Assembly: GCF_015689175.1 (NCBI RefSeq)
Contig: NZ_CP065047.1
Coordinates: forward strand, 4,340,001-4,404,000
DNA: 64,000 bases
From: Mycobacterium kubicae
Lineage (GTDB): Bacteria; Actinomycetota; Actinomycetes; Mycobacteriales; Mycobacteriaceae
Direction: 5' to 3'
Part shown: positions 26,857 through 35,901 of the stretch, one piece after another
Numbering within the stretch: the stretch's first letter is position 1
Layout of the letters: every line of letters starts with the position of its first letter
Made by a program: the position numbers and the translations under genes
The notes under the pieces: generated by a model
The model's input: the letters and a program-made list of their open reading frames with translations, nothing else
Database searches by the model: none
Told to the model about the DNA's origin: nothing

Positions 26857-27498
26857 ATGGCGCACATCATCATCATTGGCGGCCACGGCAAGGTCGCGCT
26901 GCAGTTGGCCCGGATATTGACTGGCCGCGGAGACCAGGTGAGTTCGGTCTTCCGCAACCCCGACCACGCCGACGATGTTGCCGCCACCGGCGCCAAGCCC
27001 GTACCAGCCGACGTCGAGACTCTTGGCACCGACGCCTTGGCCGAGTTGCTGCACGGCCACGATGCGGTGGTCTTCTCGGCCGGCGCGGGCGGGGGCAACC
27101 CGGCGCGCACCTACGCCGTCGACCGGGACGCCGCGATCCGGGTGATCGATGCCGCAGCCCAGGCCGGTGTCCGCCGCTTCGTCATGGTTTCCTACTTCGG
27201 CGCCGGCCCCGACCATGGCGTGCCCAAAGACGATCCGTTCTACGCCTATGCCGAGGCCAAGGCGGCTGCGGATGCCCATCTGCGGGCCAGCGACCTGGCT
27301 TGGACCATTCTCGGTCCCGGCCGGTTGACGCTGGAACCGGCGACCGGGCGTATCGCCGTCGGCAAGGCCAAAGGCGATGTCTCGCGGGCAGACGTCGCGC
27401 TCGTCGTGGCCGCCGCCTTGGCCGACGACTCCACCATCGGTCGAACCATCGACTTCAACGGCGGTGACGTCCCGATCGCGACCGCGTTGGCGCGCTGA
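26857..27498 (+). CDS. NAD(P)-binding NmrA/SDR-like protein
   Basis: Small atypical SDR of 213 residues beginning with the nucleotide motif IIIIGGHGKVALQLA. It contains VVFSAGAGGGN and MVSYFGAGPDH and a late Tyr/Lys pair (YAYAEAKAAAD). This type (YwnB/NmrA-like, biliverdin-reductase-like) binds NAD(P) and either reduces small substrates or senses redox state. It starts nine bases after the TetR gene, so the two are probably co-transcribed. Function within the cluster is unknown. Confidence 0.82.
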   Translation: MAHIIIIGGHGKVALQLARILTGRGDQVSSVFRNPDHADDVAATGAKPVPADVETLGTDALAELLHGHDAVVFSAGAGGGNPARTYAVDRDAAIRVIDAAAQAGVRRFVMVSYFGAGPDHGVPKDDPFYAYAEAKAAADAHLRASDLAWTILGPGRLTLEPATGRIAVGKAKGDVSRADVALVVAAALADDSTIGRTIDFNGGDVPIATALAR

Positions 27499-27550
27499 CC
27501 GGCCGAGATCACACCCGCAGCAGAGCACGCCGCCGGCGAGGGCAATCGAA

Positions 27551-28837
27551 TCAGAACCAAGGTCCGACGTAGTCCCCACTCGGAGCGAAGACCAATTGGG
27601 AGTCTTGGCCTACATAACAGAACTGTCCTTCTTTGCTGAAGCATGATTGATCCCGATTCGGATTCTTAGGGTCAATCAGGATCCAATCACGGCTGACGCG
27701 CTGGATTGGCATCACCTTCCATCCGGATGAGACCTTTTGCCAGGTAGTGATGTCGATAACCGGCCTGTCCGAATCGTTATCGATGTAGAGATACTTTCCG
27801 GCGAAATGCACTTGCTTGATGTGCAAGTTCTTCACGTCGTCGCCGGTACGTTCGAATAGAACACGGTTATTTGTCAAATCGAGAACTCTAATGTAATCCG
27901 TACCCCATTCCATGAGGTCGTTATCCCACAACGCTAAGTTGAACTCGCTTGCTATCTCTTTAATCTTGGCGTCGCGAAAGTCGAAGTAACCGTACCTGTA
28001 GGGGAACGTGTTCCCGACGGTCACCACCATCCCGTCGGTAGACATCGGGACACCACCACTCATGGTGCTGCCGACGTTCTCGCCGACTTGACCGCCGTCT
28101 CTAGCTCTGAAAAACACCTCACCGCCCGAGCCGTCTTCTCGGAACTTGCCAAATCCGGCGAAGTTATGCCAGCAGTTGCCGGCGCGGTTGTTATCAGTGC
28201 ACGTGAATGTCGACTGCAGTGTGGTGCCGTCAAAGCCAATTAAGCCATTAGATGTCTTTGCGTAGAACCCGTAATTAGAAGGAGCAAGCTGTTGCACCGA
28301 TACCTCTGGCGGCCACGGCGCTAGCTGCGGCGGCGCCGACGCAAAAGGGTCGAAGGCGACAATCGAGCTCGATCGCCGTTCCGGGGTTAACCCGTTCGAC
28401 GGTGTCGACACCGTCATCACATAGAACACACGAATATGATCCTGATCGCCGCCGACCGTGCACCCATACCCGACCAACTTTTGTCCGGCCGATATAGTCG
28501 GCAACGGGACTGGTATATATTGCCCAGTTTTTGGATTGAGGATCTCGCCGGTCTTATCGAATTTCAGGTCGTCGCCAGCGGTGTACGCACCACCGCACCC
28601 GCTGTAGGTCGTCCCAGGGCCAAGCCTGCTGCCTTTGGGAACGCGAATGGTTTTTGGGACCGCAGGCGATGTAGGAGCTGCTGATCGCGGAGGAAGACCG
28701 CCCGATGAAGCATTACTCGATGGAGACGTAGCCGTCGTGTGCTTTTGGGTCGTACAGGCCATCGTTCCGAGCCCCAGAAAGAGGCACGCAGCCACGACAA
28801 CCGCAATACTTCGTAGCGACTGGAACTTGAATACCAT
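27551..28837 (-). CDS. Putative secreted lipoprotein of unknown function
   Basis: A 428-residue protein. The N-terminus is basic, then hydrophobic (SIAVVVAACLFLGLGTMAC), ending at a possible lipobox Cys although TMAC is not canonical; a Ser/Thr/Pro-rich linker follows. The rest is rich in Gly, Asp and aromatic residues in repeated beta-like blocks (for example FDFRDAKIKEIASEFNLALW and LHIKQVHFAGKYLYIDND), suggesting a beta-propeller. Four or more Cys could form disulfides. ATG 28837 has GAAAGG upstream. Base composition is visibly more AT-rich than its surroundings, and a kinase remnant lies next to it, so it may be horizontally acquired. Not recognised beyond this. Confidence 0.65.
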   Translation of the reverse strand: MVFKFQSLRSIAVVVAACLFLGLGTMACTTQKHTTATSPSSNASSGGLPPRSAAPTSPAVPKTIRVPKGSRLGPGTTYSGCGGAYTAGDDLKFDKTGEILNPKTGQYIPVPLPTISAGQKLVGYGCTVGGDQDHIRVFYVMTVSTPSNGLTPERRSSSIVAFDPFASAPPQLAPWPPEVSVQQLAPSNYGFYAKTSNGLIGFDGTTLQSTFTCTDNNRAGNCWHNFAGFGKFREDGSGGEVFFRARDGGQVGENVGSTMSGGVPMSTDGMVVTVGNTFPYRYGYFDFRDAKIKEIASEFNLALWDNDLMEWGTDYIRVLDLTNNRVLFERTGDDVKNLHIKQVHFAGKYLYIDNDSDRPVIDITTWQKVSSGWKVMPIQRVSRDWILIDPKNPNRDQSCFSKEGQFCYVGQDSQLVFAPSGDYVGPWF

Positions 28838-29136
28838 ATGATTGCGGACCTTTCGATAGGGGTCAGGCTGCTTCACTCGGCGACTTGTTGGACTAGCGGC
28901 TCGCAAGCCAAGCAGGCTTTTTGGTTATGTCCGTTGAGGTCGAACCAATTAGTACGATTTCTCCAAACCGCTCCGACCTTCCGAATAAGCCGAAGCGGCG
29001 CACATTGCCGAGAGACAGGCACGCAATGGCCGAACTGGTGCACAGCGGTGACCTGTACTCATGATGATGGCGGGTTGTTACGTCATGGTGTAGAAGTCCG
29101 AGATCGTGTGCACAATCGAGTGCTTCGCCGACCGCG
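28838..29136. other. Intergenic, no gene seen
   Basis: Upstream of the lipoprotein gene. Fairly AT-rich for this genome. It probably holds the lipoprotein promoter, but no convincing -10/-35 pair, RNA gene or intact ORF stands out. The kinase remnant begins at its far end. Confidence 0.4.
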
Positions 29137-29310
29137 CTAGCGATTTTCGGGACTTGCTACGGGTGCAGACCACCGGACCGTGAGCGCATCGTTGCGTGGC
29201 AATCGCGGGTGCCGGGCCAGATACACATCCCCCATCCCGCCCGATCCCAACCGGCGCACATCCTGTACCTGGGCGGATCTCTGATGATTGGCTAGCAGCA
29301 CTTGTGGGAT
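29137..29310 (-). pseudogene. Remnant of a Ser/Thr protein kinase (Pkn) N-terminus
   Basis: On the minus strand a frame reads [20 protein letters not shown], followed by RNDALTV. This is the glycine-rich ATP loop plus the VYLA strand of mycobacterial PknF/PknH-type kinases, where the next residues would carry the Lys of beta-3. The similarity fades and a stop comes within 20 residues; upstream sequence shows only weak similarity. No catalytic loop (HRD) or DFG motif follows, so only a fragment survives. The remaining 29311-29723 shows no intact gene; a 70-residue Gly-rich frame there is not recognised. Confidence 0.7.
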
Positions 29311-29723
29311 GTTACCTAGCTGGCACGACAACGGAGCGGCCTTGGGCAAATGCCGGTGCCGAACCCCACTTCGACACCATCCTGCCCGCCCCGAAACGGC
29401 TGTTGGCTCACCCCTTGCGCCGATGCCACCTCCGCTCCCACCGCGCCGACATGGCCTGCCCTGCCAGTGTTGTCCGCGCCGGTCGAGTCGGAAGCGGTTC
29501 GGGTGACGCGCACCTGCTCGTCGGGCATGGGTAGGACCGGGTCCTAGTTCACACGCAACTCGTTGGGGGGTTGCTGGCAGATAGCGACGCAGGCCCCTTC
29601 CGGAGCGAAACGCGTTGCTGTGCCTTCCGCACTGACCGGCCGAGATCACCGCCCGGTCCGGCCGATTACATGAACAGGTGCGAATACACCGTGCGATCTG
29701 CACCTTGGCCATAGAATCGGCGC

Positions 29724-30902
29724 GTGGTATGGCGAGCACCTTCTCCGCGGATCCAGGAGCTGATCCGCAAGGGTGCCCTGATGGCGCTCAACGCCAACTC
29801 GGAATGGGTTGGCGAGATTGATCGCGTCACGCTGGCCGCCGGCCAATCGATCGCCGCGGACGCCACCCTGGCGGCGGCGGCGGCCCGTACCCATCGCGAG
29901 AAGTTGGTCGACTTCGCCTCGACCATGCTGCGCAACCCCGGCGCAATGCAGCGCTGGACCGAGATCGCCTTCGACCTGACCTCCGACCCCGAAGAATTGC
30001 GCGCACTGCTCGCGGTGCCTTTCCAGTCGGCCGGCGAGTTCCTCGACCGCACCCTTACCGGCATCTCCGCCCACATGCAAAGCGAGCATGCCGAACTCGC
30101 CCAGGACATCGCCGCCGAACGGCGCAAGATAGTCGAACTGCTCGTCGCGGGCGCACCGATCAGTCGCGATCACGCCGAAGCACGACTGGACTACGCGCTG
30201 GATCGGTTGCACACCGCCGCCATCGTCTGGTGTGACCAACCCGACGAAGACCCAAGCCGCCTGGACCGCGCCGTCGAAGCGTTCACCGAAGCGGTTGGCT
30301 GCGCACGGCCGCTCAAGGTGGTCCCGAGTGCCGCGACTCGTTGGGTATGGGTGAAAGACATTGCCGCTCTTGATGTCCAGCAGCTCAGCGAGGTGCTCGG
30401 CAAAGCCGCCGACGCGCGTGTTGCGATCGGCCCCACCGCGCGGGGCATCGAAGGGTTCCGGCGCAGCCATCTCGATGCGCTGACCACCCAACGCATGGTG
30501 ACTCGGCTCCAGTCCCCGCAGCGGGTCGCCTTCTTCGCTGACGTGCGGATGGTCGCGCTGCTCACCGAAAACCAAGACGGCGCCGACGATTTCATCAAGA
30601 CCACGCTCGGCGACTTCGAGTCCGCCAGCCCGACACTGCACACCACGGTGCTGACCTACATCAACGCCGAATGCAACGCCTCGCGCGCGGCCAAGCTGCT
30701 CTACACCCACCGCAACACGCTGTTGAATCGGCTGGAGACCGCGCAACGGCTGCTTCCCCGGCCCCTCGAACAAACGCTCGTCGAGGTTGCCGTCGCGATC
30801 AAAGCGTTGCAGTGGCGGGGCAATCAGGGCAACGACTCCGAGAACTCCGGCGCCACATCGCAGCACCATGGCCCGGTGCCGACCGGCCGGGCCGCGGAGT
30901 AA
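29724..30902 (+). CDS. PucR/CdaR-family transcriptional regulator
   Basis: A 392-residue regulator. The C-terminal [20 protein letters not shown] helix-turn-helix continuing into [12 protein letters not shown] is the PucR-type (HTH_30) DNA-binding domain, preceded by a GGDEF-like/CdaR central region (about 150-300) and a helical N-terminal sensor domain. GTG 29724 is the first plausible start; the N-terminus is uncertain. Such proteins typically activate catabolic genes on sensing a metabolite. It lies just upstream of the metE riboswitch and ends at the right border of the catabolic island; no target is evident. Confidence 0.8.
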   Translation: MVWRAPSPRIQELIRKGALMALNANSEWVGEIDRVTLAAGQSIAADATLAAAAARTHREKLVDFASTMLRNPGAMQRWTEIAFDLTSDPEELRALLAVPFQSAGEFLDRTLTGISAHMQSEHAELAQDIAAERRKIVELLVAGAPISRDHAEARLDYALDRLHTAAIVWCDQPDEDPSRLDRAVEAFTEAVGCARPLKVVPSAATRWVWVKDIAALDVQQLSEVLGKAADARVAIGPTARGIEGFRRSHLDALTTQRMVTRLQSPQRVAFFADVRMVALLTENQDGADDFIKTTLGDFESASPTLHTTVLTYINAECNASRAAKLLYTHRNTLLNRLETAQRLLPRPLEQTLVEVAVAIKALQWRGNQGNDSENSGATSQHHGPVPTGRAAE

Positions 30903-30934
30903 TCTGTTCGACGCAGCTGGTCTGCTGTCGCCGC

Positions 30935-31125
30935 ACGGCGTCAGCATCGAGCGAAGCATGCCAACCATGCCTCGCAAGAGGGAACCCGGTGAAACTCCGG
31001 GACTGTCCCGCAGCGGTGTGCAGGAACGACCGCCGTCTTAAAGCACTGGTCGCACGACTGGGAAGCGACGGCCATTAGGAGCACCACCCGGTGCGCGCCT
31101 GCGAGTCCGAAGACCTGCCGGCTGT
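30935..31125 (+). promoter_or_regulatory. Cobalamin (AdoCbl) riboswitch upstream of metE
   Basis: The B12-box region at about 30980-31018 has the signature of the class (ggGAACCCGGTGAAACTCC, then CTGTCCCGCAGCGGT), and the 3-prime conserved part GCGAGTCCGAAGACCTGCC is at 31101-31119. It ends about 150 bases before metE. When B12 is plentiful the RNA should shut off the B12-independent methionine synthase. A riboswitch at this place is known for mycobacterial metE. Confidence 0.93.
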
Positions 31126-31274
31126 GCCGGGCGCGCCGCGTCCGGCGGCTCATCGCCTCGTGGAATGGGCGTTTGGCCGTAGTTGTTGCGCTGGCATGTC
31201 AGGGGCCACCGCAGCAGGCTCGGCTGCGCGTCCGCGGGCGGTGACCACCCCGTCGAATCAAGGATGAACGCCTC

Positions 31275-33545
31275 GTGACCGCAAAACCATTTTCCGCCAC
31301 CATCACCGGCTCTCCCCGCATCGGCCCGCGCCGCGAACTCAAACGCGCAACCGAGGGCTACTGGGCCGGGCGCACCAGCCGATCCGACCTGGAGTCCGTC
31401 GCCGCCACTTTGCGCCGCGACAGCTGGTCAGACCTGGCCGCCGCCGGATTGGACTCGGTGCCGATCAACACCTTCTCCTACTACGACCAGATGCTCGACA
31501 CCGCCGTCATGCTCGGCGCCCTGCCGGCCCGGGTCAACCAGGTCCCCGACGAACTGGACCGCTACTTCGCGGCCGCGCGCGGCACCAGCGAGATCTCCCC
31601 GCTGGAGATGACGAAATGGTTCGACACCAACTACCACTATCTGGTTCCCGAGATCGGGCCCTCGACCAAGTTCGCACTGCACCCCGACAAGGTGCTGTCG
31701 GAACTCAAAGAGGCGCAGGAACAGGGAATTCCCGCCCGCCCGGTGCTCATCGGGCCGGTCACCTTCCTGCTGCTGAGCAAGGCGGTGGAAGGCGGTGCTG
31801 CCCCCATCGACCGCTTGGAAGAACTGCTGCCGATCTATGCCGAACTGCTGTCCCTGCTCGCCGACAGCGGCGCGGCATGGGTCCAGCTCGACGAACCGGC
31901 GCTGGTCACCGACATCTCCGCCGATGCACCCGCGTTGGCCGAGCGGATGTACACCGCGCTGGGATCGCTGCGCAACCGGCCGGCCCTGTATGTGGCCACC
32001 TACTTCGGCGACCCGGGCGCGGGCCTGGCCGCGCTGGCCCGCACACCGGTGGAGGCAATCGGGGTCGACCTGGTGGCCGGCGCCGATACCGCGATCGCAG
32101 GGGTTCCCGAATTGGCCAGTAAGACGCTGGTCGCCGGCATCGTCGACGGACGCAACATCTGGCGGACGGATTTGGAGGCGGCTCTGGGCAAGCTCGCGAC
32201 GCTGCTCGGTTCGGCGGCCAACGTCGCCGTGTCGACATCGTGCTCGACGCTGCACGTCCCGTATTCACTCGAGCCGGAAACCGAGTTGGATGACAACCTG
32301 CGCAGCTGGCTGGCTTTCGGCGCCGAGAAGGTGACCGAGGTGGTGACCCTGGCGCGGGCACTACGGGATGGCCGCGATGCGGTCGCCGACGAGATCGCGG
32401 CGTCCAATGCGGCCGTGGCCTCCCGCAAGCGCGACCCACGCCTGCACAACGGCCAGGTCCGGGCTCGCATCGCCTCCATCGCCGCTTCCGGCGCCCACCG
32501 CGGCGACTCGGCGAAGCGCCGCGCCAGCCAGGAGGCGCGGCTGCACCTGCCGCCGTTGCCCACCACGACAATCGGCTCGTACCCGCAGACATCGGCAATC
32601 CGCAAGGCGCGCGCGGCTTTTCGGGCCGGTGAGATCGACGAGGCGGAATACGAGCGGCGGATGAAGGCCGAGATCGCCGACGTCATCAAGTTGCAGGAAG
32701 AGCTCGGCCTGGACGTGCTGGTGCACGGCGAGCCGGAGCGCAACGACATGGTGCAGTACTTCGCCGAGCAATTGCAGGGCTTCTTCGCCACCCAGAACGG
32801 CTGGGTGCAGTCCTACGGCAGCCGGTGCGTGCGTCCGCCCATCCTCTACGGCGACGTGGTTCGCACTCACCCCATGACCGTCGACTGGATCAAATACGCG
32901 CAGTCGCTGACCGACAAGCCGGTCAAGGGCATGCTCACCGGACCGGTCACCATCCTGGCGTGGTCATTCGTGCGCGACGACCAGCCGTTGGCCGACACCG
33001 CCAACCAGGTGGCGTTGGCCATTCGCGACGAAACCGTGGATCTGCAGTCCGCGGGCATCGCGGTGATTCAGGTCGACGAACCCGCGTTGCGTGAGCTGCT
33101 GCCGCTGCGTCGCGCCGACCAGGAAGACTACTTGCGGTGGGCCGTCGGCGCGTTTCGGCTGGCGACCTCTGGCGTCGCCGATTCGACGCAGATCCACACC
33201 CACCTGTGTTACTCCGAATTCGGTGAGGTGATCGGCGCCATCGCTGATCTCGACGCCGACGTCACCTCCATCGAGGCGGCCCGGTCGCACATGGAGGTGC
33301 TCGACGACCTGAATGCCGTCGGCTTCGCCAACAGCGTGGGCCCGGGCGTCTACGACATCCACTCGCCGCGGGTGCCCAGTACCGGCGAGATGGCCGAGTC
33401 GCTGCGGGCGGCGTTGAGAGCCGTTCCGCAGGAACGGCTTTGGGTCAACCCCGACTGTGGCCTGAAGACCCGCAACGTCGACGAGGTGATCGCGTCGTTG
33501 AAGAACATGGTGGCCGCCGCGCAGGAGGTCCGGGCGCAGGTCTAG
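31275..33545 (+). CDS. metE: Cobalamin-independent methionine synthase
   Basis: 5-methyltetrahydropteroyltriglutamate-homocysteine methyltransferase, 756 residues, forming methionine without B12. The duplicated barrel structure is complete: N-terminal half from [17 protein letters not shown], then the C-terminal half from [17 protein letters not shown]. Zinc ligands are seen as THLCYSE (His about 643, Cys about 645) and NPDCGLKTR (Cys about 728). GTG 31275 is the start. The TAG stop at 33543-33545 lies inside the 6-bp target duplication of the downstream IS481-family element; the coding sequence is unchanged, but whatever transcription terminator lay behind it is now about 5.6 kb away. Confidence 0.97.
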   Translation: MTAKPFSATITGSPRIGPRRELKRATEGYWAGRTSRSDLESVAATLRRDSWSDLAAAGLDSVPINTFSYYDQMLDTAVMLGALPARVNQVPDELDRYFAAARGTSEISPLEMTKWFDTNYHYLVPEIGPSTKFALHPDKVLSELKEAQEQGIPARPVLIGPVTFLLLSKAVEGGAAPIDRLEELLPIYAELLSLLADSGAAWVQLDEPALVTDISADAPALAERMYTALGSLRNRPALYVATYFGDPGAGLAALARTPVEAIGVDLVAGADTAIAGVPELASKTLVAGIVDGRNIWRTDLEAALGKLATLLGSAANVAVSTSCSTLHVPYSLEPETELDDNLRSWLAFGAEKVTEVVTLARALRDGRDAVADEIAASNAAVASRKRDPRLHNGQVRARIASIAASGAHRGDSAKRRASQEARLHLPPLPTTTIGSYPQTSAIRKARAAFRAGEIDEAEYERRMKAEIADVIKLQEELGLDVLVHGEPERNDMVQYFAEQLQGFFATQNGWVQSYGSRCVRPPILYGDVVRTHPMTVDWIKYAQSLTDKPVKGMLTGPVTILAWSFVRDDQPLADTANQVALAIRDETVDLQSAGIAVIQVDEPALRELLPLRRADQEDYLRWAVGAFRLATSGVADSTQIHTHLCYSEFGEVIGAIADLDADVTSIEAARSHMEVLDDLNAVGFANSVGPGVYDIHSPRVPSTGEMAESLRAALRAVPQERLWVNPDCGLKTRNVDEVIASLKNMVAAAQEVRAQV

Positions 33546-33546
33546 C
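33541..33546 (+). repeat. Left target-site duplication of the IS481-family element
   Basis: TCTAGC, identical to 39119-39124. It contains the metE stop codon TAG. The 6-bp length fits IS481-family insertion. Confidence 0.85.
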
Positions 33547-33606
33547 TGTAGTGCCCAGGGTCGTTGGTTGAGATGTGACGACACGCTGTAGCGGTCGTTG
33601 ATGGGT

Positions 33607-33668
33607 GAAGGTCTCCTGTCGTGGAGTGGAGCTGCTACCACTGCACCCACAACGAACAGGAGACCTTC
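33607..33668 (+). promoter_or_regulatory. Hairpin sequestering the transposase ribosome-binding site
   Basis: GAAGGTCTCCTGT (33607-33619) is the exact complement of ACAGGAGACCTTC (33656-33668), a 13-bp stem. The right arm contains AGGAGA, the Shine-Dalgarno of the GTG at 33669. In RNA made by read-through from outside the IS, the stem would hide the ribosome site. Transcripts starting inside the loop would escape. This is the same logic as in IS10 and IS50. Confidence 0.7.
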
Positions 33669-34591
33669 GTGGTCCACGCTAACGCTGTTTTGACGCCTCG
33701 GGGTCGGTTGATGCTGGCTCGTCGTGTCGTTGATGAGGGATGGCCGATCGTGCGGGCCGCTGAACATTTCCATGTGTCGTGGCCGACCGCTAAACGTTGG
33801 GCGGTGCGGTATGCGGCGATGGGCGAGGCCGGGATGACCGATCGCTCTAGCCGACCCCATCACAGCCCTAACCGCACACCGCCGCCGGTCGTGCGCCGCA
33901 TCGTGGAGCTGCGGTGGCGACATCGCCTCTCACCGCTGGCGATCGCGTCGCGGTTGTCGATGCCGGCCTCCACAGTGCACGCCGTTCTGGTGCGGTGCCG
34001 ACTGAATCGCCTGTCGTACATCGATCTTCGCACTGGAGAGGTCATTCGTCGCTATGAACACGATCGCCCCGGTGCGCTCCTCCACGTCGATGTGAAGAAA
34101 TTGGGCAACATCCCCGACGGCGGCGGCTGGCGATTTGTGGGACGAGCGCAAGGATGGCAGAACCGACGTTCGATGCCCGACACCAAACGCAGTCGTTACC
34201 GCAACGAATTGATGGGGCATGGCTTCGTGCACACCGTAATCGATGACCACTCGCGGGTGGCCTACGCCGAAATCCACGACGACGAAACTGCGGCCACCGC
34301 GATCGCGGTGTTGCGCCGCGCTGTGGGCTGGTTCGCCGTGCGCGGAGTGACGGTGCAACGTGTGCTCTCCGACAATGGCTCGTGCTACCGCTCCCATGCC
34401 TGGCGCCACGCCTGTGCTGAGCTGCACATCGTGCCTAAACGGACCCGCCCCTACCGGCCTCAGACCAACGGCAAAATCGAGCGCTTTCACCGCACCATGA
34501 CCGCCGAATGGGCCTTCGCCCGTCACTACCCCAACGAACGCACCCGCCGCTCAGCTCTACCGGCGTGGCTACACACCTACAATCACCACCG
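33669..34591 (+). pseudogene. IS481-family transposase, 5-prime part (split gene)
   Basis: N-terminal helix-turn-helix region (RAAEHFHVSWPTAKRWAVRY) and an rve-type DDE core: Asp in LLHVDVKKLG, Asp in VLSDNGSCY and Glu in NGKIERFHRT. The reading frame is interrupted after TYNHHR; the following residues come from the inserted transposon. GTG 33669 is the start because AGGAGA precedes it by six bases. The missing C-terminus (PHSAIGKTPPITRLTNLPEQ) is found intact at 39054-39123 in a frame that joins exactly. All three acidic catalytic residues are on this part. Confidence 0.88.
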
Positions 34592-34728
34592 GCATTTTCT
34601 GGGGTTAGCTGCCCTGTTGTGTGACGTTGCGTAAACCGGCGACACGGCCCGGTTCTGCAACAGATCTCCCGGGGTGTGGTGCTCGTGGCTGGTAGTGGTA
34701 AAGCTGCCTGCTGCGAGAGGAGATCAGG

Positions 34729-35901
34729 GTGCGGGCGTTTCTGGTGAGGTTGCCGTCCGGGGCGAGGTACTGGACGGTGCTGGATGAGGATTTGGCGGTG
34801 GTGGCCGAAGCGGATGCGTTCTTGCGGCATGTCCGATTCGGCCGTGACGGTTCGGAGTTGACCACAAGGTCATATGCGGGCGCCATCGCATTGTTTCTGC
34901 GCTGGTGTGTTCGCACCGGCCGGCATTGGCATGACGGGGTGGCGGCGCTGGGGCTGTTCATCACCTGGCTGCGTCACGCGGGGCCGCAGTCCAGCGGTGT
35001 CGAGGTCGTGGCGGGTGGGCAGGTGCTGGCTGGTCCGGGCGTTGAGCCGGTGCGTGGGGCGCGGCGGATCAACGGTGTGCTGACCGCGGTGCGGGGCTTC
35101 GTCGCTCACGCGGTGGCATCCGGTCAGGCGCCTGGCGAGCTGATGCCGTTGATCTATGAGCTGGCCGACGAGCGTGACCTGCCCGCGCAGGCCCGCGGTG
35201 AGGAACATCGGATGGCCTGGCGGATGCGGGCGCGGCATCGGTTGCACGAGCCAGAGGCGATGGTGGACCGGGCCAGCGATGCCGAGATCGTGGCGCTGCT
35301 GCGGGCCTGCCAGTCGGCGCGGGACAGGCTGATCGTGCTGTTGATGGCCAGGGCCGGGCTGCGGCGCGGCGAGTTGTGTGGCCTACGGCGCTCGGACGTT
35401 CACCTGTTGGCCGACTCACGTCTGCTGGGCTGTGAAATCCCGCGAGCGCACCTGCATGTGGTGCGGCGGGAGAATCCGAACGGCGCGTGGGCCAAATCGC
35501 GTCGCCAACGCGTGGTGCCGCTGGATTTTCTGGCGGTTCAGCTGTTCGATGTCTACGAGTTCGAGCGGTTTGCGGTGCCGCGGGCGGCTGAGTCGGATTT
35601 GTTGTTGGTCAACCTGTTTCGCGAGCCGATCGGCGCACCGATGCGCCCGGATACGATTAATGAATTGATCACCGCCTGCGCGCGGCGGGCCAGAATCGAG
35701 CATATGACGCCGCATCGGCTGCGGCATGCGTTCGGCAGTAACCTTGCCGACGCCGGTGCCGGTCTGGACGAGATCGCCGCCCTGCTGGGGCATGCGGCGA
35801 TGAGTTCGTCGCAGGTCTATCTGCATCCCGACCCGGCCCGGTTGCGTGAGGCCGTCGACCGGGTCCGCAGTCCCCGCGAGCTTGCCGGGACGGACGGGTG
35901 A
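34729..35901 (+). CDS. tnpA: Tn554-like tyrosine recombinase TnpA
   Basis: Tyrosine recombinase of 390 residues that catalyses strand exchange with TnpB. SAM-like N-terminal DNA-binding domain (AGAIALFLRWCVRTGRHW), then the catalytic domain: Arg in AGLRRGELCGLRRSDVH, His-x-x-Arg in MTPHRLRHAFGSNL, His in LLGHAAMSSSQ, and nucleophile Tyr in SSQVYLHPD. GTG 34729 has a strong AGGAG upstream. The stop overlaps the TnpB start as GTGA. It is the first gene after the left junction; 137 bases between them contain no gene. Confidence 0.93.
   Translation: MRAFLVRLPSGARYWTVLDEDLAVVAEADAFLRHVRFGRDGSELTTRSYAGAIALFLRWCVRTGRHWHDGVAALGLFITWLRHAGPQSSGVEVVAGGQVLAGPGVEPVRGARRINGVLTAVRGFVAHAVASGQAPGELMPLIYELADERDLPAQARGEEHRMAWRMRARHRLHEPEAMVDRASDAEIVALLRACQSARDRLIVLLMARAGLRRGELCGLRRSDVHLLADSRLLGCEIPRAHLHVVRRENPNGAWAKSRRQRVVPLDFLAVQLFDVYEFERFAVPRAAESDLLLVNLFREPIGAPMRPDTINELITACARRARIEHMTPHRLRHAFGSNLADAGAGLDEIAALLGHAAMSSSQVYLHPDPARLREAVDRVRSPRELAGTDG

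Noticed and set aside
29311..29723. Overlapping short frames on both strands, including a Gly-rich 70-residue minus-strand frame
   Set aside because: None has a ribosome site, recognisable domain or consistent coding composition; probably decayed DNA around the kinase remnant.
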